Assembly: GCA_964395765.1 (NCBI GenBank)
Contig: CAYNCU010000023.1
Location: forward strand, 1-26,861
Length of the DNA: 26,861 bases
Reading direction: 5' to 3'
From: DATDPY01 sp964395765
GTDB lineage: Bacteria > Bacteroidota > Bacteroidia > Cytophagales > Cyclobacteriaceae
The notes below the pieces were generated by a model. That model was given only the letters and a program-made list of their open reading frames with translations. It did no database searches and had not been told where the DNA came from. Of the stretch, positions 1 to 9,176 are shown piece by piece (the stretch's first letter is position 1; each line of letters begins with the position of its first letter). A program made the translations under genes and the position numbers.

Positions 1-201
1 CAAAAACCAGGAATCAAGATTCAAAAATTAAATTATATTCTTCAGACTGACCCAGGGTGGAAAGCTGGAAAAAAACAGGTTATAGACCAGGGGAGGAACT
101 AATCGGGGTCCGGGTTTACATTAAACTGGCTGTATTCCAATCCTTTTGACCGGATTTCAGATTTCTGATCTCCGATCTTTAATTTCTTGAATGGGTGTGC
201 C

Positions 202-957
202 TTAAATGGGGTGATTGATCTTAGCGAGGAATGACTCTTTTTTTCTCTTGGAAACGTCAAGCATCTTCTGGTTATTCATGACCACATAGCCGCCGTCGCC
301 GCGGACGTATTCTTTGATTTCATTCAGGTTAATGAGGTAGGATTTATGGATCCTGAAAAAATTATATTCGGAGAGCATCTCTTCATAATCCTTCAGGGTT
401 TTGGAGACCATATATTTTTTATCGCCTGCAATATGAATGATTGTATAATTGCTCTCCCCTTGACAATAAAGTATATCATGAATTTTTATGAAAACCAGGC
501 CGTTGGTGGTCGGAAGGGCAATCTTATAATTAGTTTTATTATCGGGCTTCAGGTTTTGTAAAAGTACCTCCAACTTATTCTTGAATTGTGATTCCTGCCC
601 GGCCAGTTCGCCGGCTTTTTTGACGGCCAGCTGCAGTTCTTCGATATCAATAGGTTTCAACAGGTAATCGATGGCAGAAAAACGTATGGCCCTGATGGCA
701 TATTCCGAATGCGCGGTCGTAAAAATAACGCCAAAATCAAACTTCCTGTAATGTTCAAGAAGATCAAAGCCGGTCTCTCCCTGCATTTGTATATCGAGAA
801 ACACCAGGTCGGGATGGAGATTATCGATGAATTCAATGCCTTCCTTTACATTCTGTGCAAGGCCGATCACCTCCACGCCGTCACAGAATTCTTCGAGGAG
901 ATTCTTTAGATTTTCACGGCTTTTATGTTCGTCATCGACAATAACTGCCCGTAGCAT
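202..957 (-). CDS. LytTR-family two-component response regulator
   Basis: DNA-binding response regulator of 251 residues. Residues 1-120 form a CheY-like receiver: acidic pocket VDDE at 7-10, phospho-acceptor D55 in LVFLDIQ, the conserved T80/T81 pair and K101 in LLKP. Residues about 145-245 form a LytTR DNA-binding domain, including the FFRIHKSYLINL stretch near 200-211. LytTR regulators usually bind direct repeats upstream of target promoters. The gene lies 37 bp downstream of the giant LytS-type kinase on the same strand, so the kinase is its probable partner and the two are probably co-transcribed. All catalytic receiver residues are present. The regulon cannot be read from this window. 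The family assignment is firm; the target genes are unknown. Confidence 0.95.
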   Translation of the reverse strand: MLRAVIVDDEHKSRENLKNLLEEFCDGVEVIGLAQNVKEGIEFIDNLHPDLVFLDIQMQGETGFDLLEHYRKFDFGVIFTTAHSEYAIRAIRFSAIDYLLKPIDIEELQLAVKKAGELAGQESQFKNKLEVLLQNLKPDNKTNYKIALPTTNGLVFIKIHDILYCQGESNYTIIHIAGDKKYMVSKTLKDYEEMLSEYNFFRIHKSYLINLNEIKEYVRGDGGYVVMNNQKMLDVSKRKKESFLAKINHPI

Positions 958-994
958 AGAGTGCTTGATTTCTCAGTTAATATATTTAAAAATT

Positions 995-3900
995 CTAACA
1001 ATTAATAAATATTTCAACTTTTGTCCCTGCAGCGTTTCCCGCGTTATCCTTCAAATCCGAATAATTAACTGAAATGTTATCCGTTTTATTTACGATTTCC
1101 AGTCTTTCGCGTGTCAGCGACACCCCTAAAGAGGTATGCGATTTCTTTTGAGCTTCTTTCTGCAATCTGGCCTGTTCTCTTCCGATACCATTATCTTCAA
1201 TCACGCATAATATGCCATCCTCCCTGTCCTTGACCTGAATCTGCAGATTGCCCCTGGTGGACTTGGGTGTAAGCCCGTGGAGTATGGCGTTTTCCACGAA
1301 AGGTTGAAAGATCAGAGAAGGGATCTGGATCGAATCCTGTTCAATATTTTCATCTACCTCAATTTCAAAATCAAATTTATCCTCAAATCGCAGCCTTTCC
1401 ATCTGAACATAATAGGTAAGGGTTTCCAGTTCTTTTTCAAGGGTGTTACGGATACTGACAGAACTGTTCAAGATATTCCTGATCAGCTTTGAGAATAGCG
1501 ACAAATAGGTAATCGCAAGTCTTTTTTCATTTTTTCCTATATAATACTGTATCGAATTGAGACTATTGAAAATAAAGTGAGGATTCATCGCAGAACGGAG
1601 CGCCATCATTTTATATTCGGCTATTTTTTTATTCAGCTCGATGAGTTCGGAATGATTTTTCGCAAGGATTTTTTCGGATTCTTTCCTTTCTGTAATATTT
1701 CTCAGGATAACCATAATATAGTATTTATCGTTGATAAACAGCCGTGTGGTGGACAATTCACAGATTTTAGGGCTCCCGTTTTTTGCCAATAAGGTTACTT
1801 CTTCCTTTAATATCCCGCTATTTTTCCTGTAACGATCAACAAAACTGAACAGGTTATCCGTATTCGTAGCCACTCCCAGGTCTTCGATTTTCAGCCCGAT
1901 TACCTCCTCTTTGGTATAACCTAATATATCCATTATACTCTTGTTGATTTCAGTAATTTCAAGACTCTCTTCATCGATCAGGCAAAGCAGGTCGGGGCTT
2001 AGGTCGAATGCCTTAGAAAATTTTTCACCGCTTTCCTTGAGTGCCCTGTCGGCAGCTTTTAACTCGGTAACATCCCTGTTAATCGTTAATAATAATTGTT
2101 CTTCATTTACGGATAATAACCGGGCTGACATTATGCTGTCAATTATTTTTCCGTCTTTTTTCCTCCATTGTCTTTCATAATTATTTACCTCGCTATTTTT
2201 TAAAATTTCCTCCAACAACCGGGGGGCCCCTTCCGGGTTCAAAGAAATTCCCAGGTTCGCAGCCGTATTCCCTATAAGTTCCTCTTCAGAATAACCGATC
2301 ATCTTAACGAGGCCTTCATTTACTTCTATAAATTCAAAGCCCGGTAATTTATGCAGGGCAATTGCATCGGGGCTTGTTTTAAATGCCTGCCTGAATTTTT
2401 CCTCGCTCAGTTTTAAAGCGGACTCAGCATTTTTCTGCAGGGTAATATTGGTAATCACCCCGATTACACTGACGATCTCATCCTTCTCACGCTGGAATTC
2501 CTTTTCTCTTCCGGCAAACCATATCCATCGGCCGTATTTGTCCTTCAACCGGAATTCAAACTCCTCAACATACTGGCTGTCCCAGAATTTTATTTTTTGT
2601 TTATAGTTATTAATTTGTTTCTTATCATCCGGGTGCATCAATTCATAGATCAGCTCGAGGCTATCCTGTGGAGTTTCACCTTTGGAATAACCCAGCATCT
2701 CTCCGATATTTTTATTGATGTAAATATTCTTATCGGTATGGGCATCATAGATGTATATAATGTCCGGCGATTGTTCGGTGATCCGCTGGATAAACAATTG
2801 ATTTTCCTGCAACTGGTTTTCTGCTATTTTACGTTCGGTGATATCGGCAACGGCACCCAATGACCCCGAAAAGTTGCCATTTTCATCAAAAATCGCCGTA
2901 CTGGCAATAGAGACAATGACTTTTCTGTTATCATGCGTAATCAGGTTTAGTTCATAGGTTTCCGATTGATGATTTTCCCTTTTTTCCAGTTTTTCCTTTA
3001 TGATCTCTGCCGAGGATTTATCAATAAAATTAAACAGTGGTTGACCTATCATTTTATTGATCGAATAATTCAACATTGATGCCATCCTTGGATTTACAAA
3101 CTGAATAATACCCCGACGATCTACCTGCATAATTCCTTCATGCAGCATTTCCACCAGGCGCCTGTAGCTTTCCTCGCTGTCCTTGATTTTCTGCTCTGCA
3201 GCTTTTTGTTCCGTCAGGTCGCGGGTAACGATTACCCTGAGTTTTTCACCTTTATACTCAAAAAAGCGTCCTCTTATTTCCAGCGGGAAGGTAGACCCGT
3301 CCTTTCTTAATCCGGTCACTTCATAGGGTTTCATATCCCCTTCCCAATATTGATTTTTTGCGATTTCCCTGTGCTCGGGCGCGACAATCAGATCGCGGAT
3401 ATTTGACTGCCTGAGTTCTTCAAACGAGTAACCGAACATATCGCCGAAGGCCTGGTTCATTTCAATGCTCTGTCCCAGCTTATGAAGCAATACCCCTTCT
3501 ACGGTAAGGTTGGAAAGGGTACGGTATTTTTCCTCGCTGTCCCGGATCCGCTCTTCGGCATTTTTTTGTTCCGAAATATTCCTTGATATCGTCAGCAAAG
3601 CCGGCTCACCCTGGTATATGATTTTACAGATAATCCCGCTTCGCCAGTATAATTTCCCGTCTCGTATCGTACGGTTTTCAATGATGTCCGTCATCTGCCT
3701 GTCTGATTTTAACAGATTGGTAATGGCGCTGCTCACCAATTCGCGGTCTTCCGGATGGATCATGGACAAGCCTATTTCTTCTCTCCGGATACCTTCGTTT
3801 TTTTCGAGTGAAGGATTGGTATATAATACATCACCTTTCAGATTTTGCACAATGATACTATCCGGTATAGCATCCACCAGCACCCGGTAACGTTCTTCAC

Positions 3901-6900
3901 TCTCCTTTAATGCTTTATTCGCCTTTTTAATTTCCGTAATGTCTCTTGTAATATCAAGTACATATAACTCCTCATTCATAGTGAATGTCCTTGCAGAATA
4001 AATGGTATCGAGCAGCTCTCCGTTTTTTTGAGCAAACCTGATTTCAATATCCAGTAATTCTCCTTCTTTTTTGAGTTTATTTAACAAGGATCTTGCTTGC
4101 TGCTGATCATTAACGATTCCTGAATCAAAGGGATTCTTTCCGATTATTTCTTCTTCGTTAAAACCACTCATTTTCAGAAAGCCATCGTTGACTTCAAGAT
4201 ATTCCATATCTTCAAACCGGTGCAGGGTTATGGCATCCGGGCTTGTTTTAAAAGCCAGGCGGAATTTTTCCTCGCTTTCTTTCAAGGCCACCTCGGCTTC
4301 CTTTTTATCAGTTATATCCCGTATCACAGTCAGCCGCACCTCTTCATTATCGTGGGTAATATTGTCCGACCTGACTTCAAGATAAAGAATCGATCCATCC
4401 TTACAGATACCCCTGTGTTCGTAAGCTTCCGTCAGTTTCTTTCTGTGTATATCCATTACCCTTTCCAGGTCCTCCGGATGAATGAGCTTTTCAAAATCCA
4501 TATTCATAAATTCTTCCCGCGTATATCCGTACATATCAGCGAGTTGCCGGTTGATGTCCAGTATCTTATCTCCTTTCATCATGCCAATACCCTCGAAAGC
4601 CGCCTCGGATAACAGCCGGTATCTTTTTTCACTGGTTTCAAGCGCAAGTGAAGCTTTTTTGCGTTCGGTTATATCTGAAATGATCACCATCGCCTGTTCT
4701 TCATGGGGATGGATTTCAAGTGTGGTTACCAGTAAATACCGGTCCTCAGCCTTTCCATTAATATTGACTGCCATTTTAATTTCCTTTTCCTTGCAAAATT
4801 TTCCCTTCTCAATGGCATTGATTATACATTGGCGAATTTCACACTGTCCGGAATCCGCATCGTTGAAACAACAGGGAAAATGTTCACCTACCGGTTCAAT
4901 ACATTTCAATTTTTCTCCTTTCCGGAGTCCCAGTACATCGGATATGGAGAATTCGTTGGTGCCCCCTCGGTATTGATTCATATTTTTAACCGTGTAATTA
5001 CGGTCAATCAGAAAGAGATTCAGCGGGATGTTCTCCACAATTACTTCCAGTTCTTCGAGGCTGTGTTTTTCCAGCGTGATGTCGTCTTTTACGGCAATAA
5101 ATTTTATTATCTCTCCATTATCATTTTTCACAGGTGCAATGGTTGCTTTCTCCCAGAACATTTCGCCGTTTTTCTTCCGGTTTAAAAATTCTCCCGTCCA
5201 GTTGCCTCCGTTCTTAATTGTATTCCAGAGATTTTTAAAAAATTCGCCATTCTGTTGTCCTGTTCTGAAAATGGCCGGGGTCTTTCCCAATACTTCTTTC
5301 ATTGTATATCCGGTCGTTTCTTCAAAACCCTTATTGGCGTATTCAATTCTGCCCTCCGTATCGGTAACGAATATTGAACTGGAACTTTGCTCTACCGCCA
5401 GCCGCAGTTTATTCAGTTCTTCAACATTCCTTTTCTGTTCCGATATATCCCTTATGAAGGTCAGGAATTTTTTCCCGGGAATCATTACCGCGTCGTAGGA
5501 TGTGATTATTTTTTTTCCGGATTTGCTGATGAAAGTATTTTCTTCATTCAATACCCGGCCTTCAGCAAGCAATCTTTCAATAAAATTCGATTTCGATTTT
5601 CCATCCTTTATTACGCTGATCCGGGATATCGGCAGTCCTACCATTTCACGTTCCGTATAACCGAGCATCCGGCACATAGCAGGATTGGCGTATTCTATGA
5701 AGGCATCGGAATTGGATATTCCTATGCCAACCGGGGAGCTTTCAATGTAGGTTCTGAAGCGCGCCTCACTTTCCTTTAATGCGCTATGTGCAATCAATTG
5801 TTCCATTTCAGCCCCGATGCGACCTGAAAAAATATCTATTAATTTTTCCGTGAGGTCGAGATTTCGTATCGGTTTTTCGAATAATACAATGAATACACCG
5901 ATGATCTCGCCTTTGCCGTTCCGAACCGGGTAGCCCGCATAGCCGTCACAATTATCTCTTGAAAGGTAAAAATCATCCGGGTACATATCCGTTATCCCGG
6001 AACTGACCAGTATGGGCTCGCCTTGCACTAGTTTGGCTGACGGCGAATTTTCATATGGGTAATATACATTTTCAAGCAAATTCCCCTTTTCATTGAAGAC
6101 AAGGGTCTCAATCATTCCTTTCCTGTCTGTTGAAATTTTCCCGATAATGACCGTATCGGCAGCCAGGGTGCGTTTGATTTCCTGTGATATATAGGAGAAA
6201 AATTCGCCTCCTGTCCTTGAACCGATTCCCCGCTGAATATTACTGATCAGTTCTTCGGATTTTTTCAATTTGTTTTCAATTCGCGTCTTATCGGTAATAT
6301 TAACATAGGAAAGCAGCATAAATTTATTAGTGGAAGATTCGATAAGGTCGGCTGAGCGGATCAGGTGAAACTGATTACCTGCCAGGTTAACGGCAGTAAC
6401 TTCTTCCACCGTCGATCTTCCATGCAGAAGAATTCGTGTTTTAAGATTCAACAGGTCCTCCGGCCGGCTGGTTATTCCCAGTATCTCCGGGCCCTTCCCG
6501 ATTACTTCCTCCCTCGATTGAAAGCCCAGTGTTGAAAGCATGATATCGTTAATGTTCTCAATAGTCATACTTTCAAGATCCACCAATACCATCATGGCCG
6601 AGTTATAATTGAATATCTTACTGAATTTTTCTTCGCTGTGCCGGATAATGGAAATATCTTTCAGGACCGTCAGAATGGCTTTCTTTCCTTTCCAATATAT
6701 CCATGTACTGGAACATTCCGCGGTTTTTAATTCCCCACTCCTGGTGGCAATGGGCATCACGGTAATTTTTCCGGTGCCTTTCAAAAATTCAGATAAACGG
6801 GTCTTTGCTTCGATAATATTTCGTTCCGGGTGAATTTCAAATATTTTCTTTCCTGTTATTTCCCCCAAAGCATATCCCAGAATCTTTAGGGCCATCCGGT

Positions 6901-7579
6901 TGGCGTGAAGTATATCCCCGGATTCTTCATGAATGACAGCCATTTCGTTTAGGCTTTCATAAAGGTTCACAAAATCCTGATTGCCATAACGACTGCTAAG
7001 GTTCTCCTTTTTAGAAGCAAGATAATTGATAAGCTCGGTCCCGATCCGAATGGAATGCCGGTTCAGAAATTCTTCTACCACCTCGCTTGGTTTTTTCTTG
7101 CTTTTATAAAGAAGAACACAAAATCCAATCCTGGTTTTTTTTGAGTCATAAATCGGGAAAGCATCGAAATATTTTATTTTCCATTCCCGGAATTTTTTGT
7201 TGCCGATAAAATCCGGGGAAAGCTTTTCGCCTTTGACTATTTTTTTAATCCTGAATAACTTTTCGAAAGGGGTACCGGAAGTTATAAACGAATAGTTGGT
7301 TGTTAATTTACCGTTGGTGATTGAGGCCAGGGTTTCAATTTTCCAGCGTTTGTCCTGAGCCGGTTTACCATAGAAAACGGAATATGCTCCGGATAACCTG
7401 GCGATCGACCGGATTGAATTCTTTATAAATTCCCGGCCGCAGTCTTTCACCAGGATTTCATCCATTTTTTTAAGTCTCCGGTCTTTTTCACCGGCACTTA
7501 AATGTGTCATTCTTTGTGCCGGTTTTTCATTCTTTTTCCTCCCACCGGAATTACGTTTGTGACTCGTACTCGTTTTCAT
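995..7579 (-). CDS. Giant soluble multi-PAS/GAF sensor histidine kinase, LytS/YehU type
   Basis: A 2194-residue sensor kinase with no evident membrane segment or signal peptide, so probably cytosolic. My reading of domains in order: GAF-like 45-195; PAS about 205-310 and 315-435; GAF about 450-595; then eleven PAS modules at about 605-715, 720-835, 845-970, 985-1090, 1105-1215, 1228-1340, 1350-1460, 1470-1580, 1595-1715, 1728-1840 and 1852-1965, many joined by SEEKFR-type linkers. The catalytic end is a His_kinase (PF06580) region with the phospho-acceptor H2001 in MNPHFIFNSLNSIQ, followed by a HATPase domain with FVENAILHG (2094-2102), EDNGIG (2128-2133) and SLGVSLTRERL (2150-2160). PAS 845-970 has a cysteine cluster. 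The ATG start follows an AT-rich leader. It pairs with the LytTR regulator immediately downstream. Exact PAS boundaries are approximate; the kinase class is clear. Confidence 0.95.
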   Translation of the reverse strand: MKTSTSHKRNSGGRKKNEKPAQRMTHLSAGEKDRRLKKMDEILVKDCGREFIKNSIRSIARLSGAYSVFYGKPAQDKRWKIETLASITNGKLTTNYSFITSGTPFEKLFRIKKIVKGEKLSPDFIGNKKFREWKIKYFDAFPIYDSKKTRIGFCVLLYKSKKKPSEVVEEFLNRHSIRIGTELINYLASKKENLSSRYGNQDFVNLYESLNEMAVIHEESGDILHANRMALKILGYALGEITGKKIFEIHPERNIIEAKTRLSEFLKGTGKITVMPIATRSGELKTAECSSTWIYWKGKKAILTVLKDISIIRHSEEKFSKIFNYNSAMMVLVDLESMTIENINDIMLSTLGFQSREEVIGKGPEILGITSRPEDLLNLKTRILLHGRSTVEEVTAVNLAGNQFHLIRSADLIESSTNKFMLLSYVNITDKTRIENKLKKSEELISNIQRGIGSRTGGEFFSYISQEIKRTLAADTVIIGKISTDRKGMIETLVFNEKGNLLENVYYPYENSPSAKLVQGEPILVSSGITDMYPDDFYLSRDNCDGYAGYPVRNGKGEIIGVFIVLFEKPIRNLDLTEKLIDIFSGRIGAEMEQLIAHSALKESEARFRTYIESSPVGIGISNSDAFIEYANPAMCRMLGYTEREMVGLPISRISVIKDGKSKSNFIERLLAEGRVLNEENTFISKSGKKIITSYDAVMIPGKKFLTFIRDISEQKRNVEELNKLRLAVEQSSSSIFVTDTEGRIEYANKGFEETTGYTMKEVLGKTPAIFRTGQQNGEFFKNLWNTIKNGGNWTGEFLNRKKNGEMFWEKATIAPVKNDNGEIIKFIAVKDDITLEKHSLEELEVIVENIPLNLFLIDRNYTVKNMNQYRGGTNEFSISDVLGLRKGEKLKCIEPVGEHFPCCFNDADSGQCEIRQCIINAIEKGKFCKEKEIKMAVNINGKAEDRYLLVTTLEIHPHEEQAMVIISDITERKKASLALETSEKRYRLLSEAAFEGIGMMKGDKILDINRQLADMYGYTREEFMNMDFEKLIHPEDLERVMDIHRKKLTEAYEHRGICKDGSILYLEVRSDNITHDNEEVRLTVIRDITDKKEAEVALKESEEKFRLAFKTSPDAITLHRFEDMEYLEVNDGFLKMSGFNEEEIIGKNPFDSGIVNDQQQARSLLNKLKKEGELLDIEIRFAQKNGELLDTIYSARTFTMNEELYVLDITRDITEIKKANKALKESEERYRVLVDAIPDSIIVQNLKGDVLYTNPSLEKNEGIRREEIGLSMIHPEDRELVSSAITNLLKSDRQMTDIIENRTIRDGKLYWRSGIICKIIYQGEPALLTISRNISEQKNAEERIRDSEEKYRTLSNLTVEGVLLHKLGQSIEMNQAFGDMFGYSFEELRQSNIRDLIVAPEHREIAKNQYWEGDMKPYEVTGLRKDGSTFPLEIRGRFFEYKGEKLRVIVTRDLTEQKAAEQKIKDSEESYRRLVEMLHEGIMQVDRRGIIQFVNPRMASMLNYSINKMIGQPLFNFIDKSSAEIIKEKLEKRENHQSETYELNLITHDNRKVIVSIASTAIFDENGNFSGSLGAVADITERKIAENQLQENQLFIQRITEQSPDIIYIYDAHTDKNIYINKNIGEMLGYSKGETPQDSLELIYELMHPDDKKQINNYKQKIKFWDSQYVEEFEFRLKDKYGRWIWFAGREKEFQREKDEIVSVIGVITNITLQKNAESALKLSEEKFRQAFKTSPDAIALHKLPGFEFIEVNEGLVKMIGYSEEELIGNTAANLGISLNPEGAPRLLEEILKNSEVNNYERQWRKKDGKIIDSIMSARLLSVNEEQLLLTINRDVTELKAADRALKESGEKFSKAFDLSPDLLCLIDEESLEITEINKSIMDILGYTKEEVIGLKIEDLGVATNTDNLFSFVDRYRKNSGILKEEVTLLAKNGSPKICELSTTRLFINDKYYIMVILRNITERKESEKILAKNHSELIELNKKIAEYKMMALRSAMNPHFIFNSLNSIQYYIGKNEKRLAITYLSLFSKLIRNILNSSVSIRNTLEKELETLTYYVQMERLRFEDKFDFEIEVDENIEQDSIQIPSLIFQPFVENAILHGLTPKSTRGNLQIQVKDREDGILCVIEDNGIGREQARLQKEAQKKSHTSLGVSLTRERLEIVNKTDNISVNYSDLKDNAGNAAGTKVEIFINC

Positions 7580-7687
7580 AATTAGATAAGGACATGGCAG
7601 TTAAATCGATCCTGAAATCTTCATTGGAAATTAAATAATCTATAAAATTAAAGCCATTGAATATACAAATTCCGGCCATAAGAATTT

Positions 7688-7736
7688 AAAAAACCGGGCA
7701 ACTCCAACATCACCACCTGTAAAATGGTTGCCCGGT
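7688..7736 (-). terminator. Rho-independent terminator of the transporter operon
   Basis: A perfect 10-bp inverted repeat (accgggcaac at 7693-7702, gttgcccggt at 7727-7736, loop 24 nt) is followed, in the minus-strand direction, by a run of six T. It lies about 75 bp past the stop of the small secreted protein and before the kinase gene. It therefore separates the transporter operon from the kinase/regulator pair. The loop is longer than usual, which is the main reservation. Confidence 0.7.
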
Positions 7737-7813
7737 CATCCATGAGCCCCTTCAATAAAGCCTGGATGCGGAAATCCCCGGCGGGGTTTTTTATAATCAC
7801 CTGACCGTCATAC

Positions 7814-8248
7814 TTATTTCTTAAAACCCAATACACTGCCACCGCAGAATTGCATGGATTTTTCGAAAGTATAGGTAATGTAATAGATCCCGGTAGACTT
7901 ACAATTGAACATAATGGCGGAAACATACTGGCCGTCAATTTTGGAAGAGGCCAGTTCATGCCTGTCAAAATCGTAAAGGGTTATTACAATACCGTCCTTA
8001 CTGGCCCCTTCGGCACATATATTAATAATGTACTGAGTGTCCTTCGCAAACGGGTAGGAATACTCTATTTTGCCGTTGCTTGATTTTACTTCATTCACTT
8101 CGTAGGATTTAAGAAAATTAAATCCCGTGGGCAGGTTAGGCACGCACTGGTCAATCTGCCCCTTTGGATCGCATTGCGCCTTGGCATCATGGCCGGTAAT
8201 AGCGAAAGAGGCGATCAGTAATACAATATATATTTTAAGATGTTTCAT
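7814..8248 (-). CDS. Small secreted cysteine-containing protein of unknown function
   Basis: A 144-residue protein that I do not recognise as a named family. Residues 1-25 are a signal peptide ending in DAKAQ, so export to the periplasm or cell surface is expected. The mature part has cysteines at 26, 35, 78, 116 and 135 and a beta-rich pattern (YIINICAEG, GIVITLYDF, IYYITYTFE), ending in FCGGSVLGFKK. This looks like a compact beta-sandwich that may carry disulfides. It is the last gene before the terminator near 7690 and starts 18 bp after the lipoprotein gene, so it is probably expressed with the ABC transporter and may be its accessory or exported product. No catalytic motif is visible. 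Confidence 0.75.
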   Translation of the reverse strand: MKHLKIYIVLLIASFAITGHDAKAQCDPKGQIDQCVPNLPTGFNFLKSYEVNEVKSSNGKIEYSYPFAKDTQYIINICAEGASKDGIVITLYDFDRHELASSKIDGQYVSAIMFNCKSTGIYYITYTFEKSMQFCGGSVLGFKK

Positions 8249-8266
8249 TGGATTCAGTATTTGGGG

Positions 8267-9175
8267 TTATAAAATCACCTTGTCTCTTAACTTTTGCACC
8301 GAGGCCGTGATATTCCTGACATCCTCCGGACTTATCGTCACCTTATTCGAAGAATGATCCACAACAGTCAGGACGCCGTCCTTCACTTCATAGGTCGGTT
8401 TCTCATAAGTATAGGTGATGGTAACGGGATTGAAATTGTCATTAAGGACCGCGATGTCTTCTGACAACTGACGGATATCGGGGTCTGTTTTGGCACAGTA
8501 ATTAATCAGCATCACTATTTTCTCGAGGAATATTTTCTGTTCCCCGATTTTTTCGGTAAGCACACTGTCGGCCGGATTGTTTGCTGCCATGGAACAAACC
8601 AGGTGCAGGCCTTCCAGCCATCCCCCAACCAGAAGCATGGCACTCATGTTGGACCTGTGCTGTTGCTGAAGTTCATCGTTGATGTCATTGAAGTTCCTTA
8701 CCGTGATCAGCATCAGCGAATCGAAATTTTTCCGGTTCACGGCCAACTCGGTAATTAACCCGATGTTGAAATACTGCCCGATGTTCAGGTCGTTGGCCAG
8801 GGATTTGGCCGCTTTAATGTAACCGACAGCATCCTGGTCCTTGTCGAATATATTCGTGTACATAAGGTCAGTGCCGTAAATGCCGAGGTTAATGGCCTGT
8901 TTAAAGGAAGTATTATACTTGTTGTAATCATCCGGGTTGCTTAGAACGGAATTATCATATTTAAGCCCGGACGACTTGATTAACATAGACATTTCAAGCG
9001 GCGACGGGATCTGCTGCAGGATATTTTCCACCAGTTTTCCCGAAACAGCCGAAGTGTCCTGTTTTGTATCGAGGGAATCGAGGAACGACTCGGCTTCCCT
9101 GATATTTTTGCGATCGGAGCAGGACAGGATCATAAGTCCTGCAACCAGTAAAAGAATGATTTTCGACGTTTTCAT
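8267..9175 (-). CDS. Predicted lipoprotein of unknown function next to ABC transporter
   Basis: A 302-residue protein with a lipoprotein signal peptide: charged start, hydrophobic stretch and lipobox LMILSC with the lipidated cysteine at residue 19. After S20 and D21 the mature sequence is largely helical (residues about 30-240) and ends in a short beta-rich tail around 245-280. No enzymatic motif is visible and I do not recognise the family. The ATG starts one base after the stop of the ABC transporter gene, which suggests translational coupling. A membrane-anchored partner of the transporter, perhaps docking on its large extracytoplasmic loop, is a reasonable inference from this coupling only. 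Confidence 0.8.
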   Translation of the reverse strand: MKTSKIILLLVAGLMILSCSDRKNIREAESFLDSLDTKQDTSAVSGKLVENILQQIPSPLEMSMLIKSSGLKYDNSVLSNPDDYNKYNTSFKQAINLGIYGTDLMYTNIFDKDQDAVGYIKAAKSLANDLNIGQYFNIGLITELAVNRKNFDSLMLITVRNFNDINDELQQQHRSNMSAMLLVGGWLEGLHLVCSMAANNPADSVLTEKIGEQKIFLEKIVMLINYCAKTDPDIRQLSEDIAVLNDNFNPVTITYTYEKPTYEVKDGVLTVVDHSSNKVTISPEDVRNITASVQKLRDKVIL

Positions 9176-9176
9176 A

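Noticed and set aside
1..201. Possible gene or RNA at the left edge
   Set aside because: No open frame, tRNA fold or strong hairpin was visible in this AT-rich stretch past the end of the response regulator gene.
4482..5498. Long plus-strand open frames opposite the giant kinase
   Set aside because: The minus strand is continuously coding PAS domains; these frames have no motifs and overlap one another in different frames.
7775..7793. Plus-strand terminator made of cccc-ggc-gggg followed by T6
   Set aside because: The stem is only four pairs with a three-base loop, and no plus-strand gene lies upstream to be terminated.
7648..7968. 106-residue minus-strand open frame downstream of, and overlapping, the small secreted protein gene
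   Set aside because: It overlaps a gene with a clear signal peptide, runs through the terminator hairpin near 7690 and has no recognisable start context or motif.
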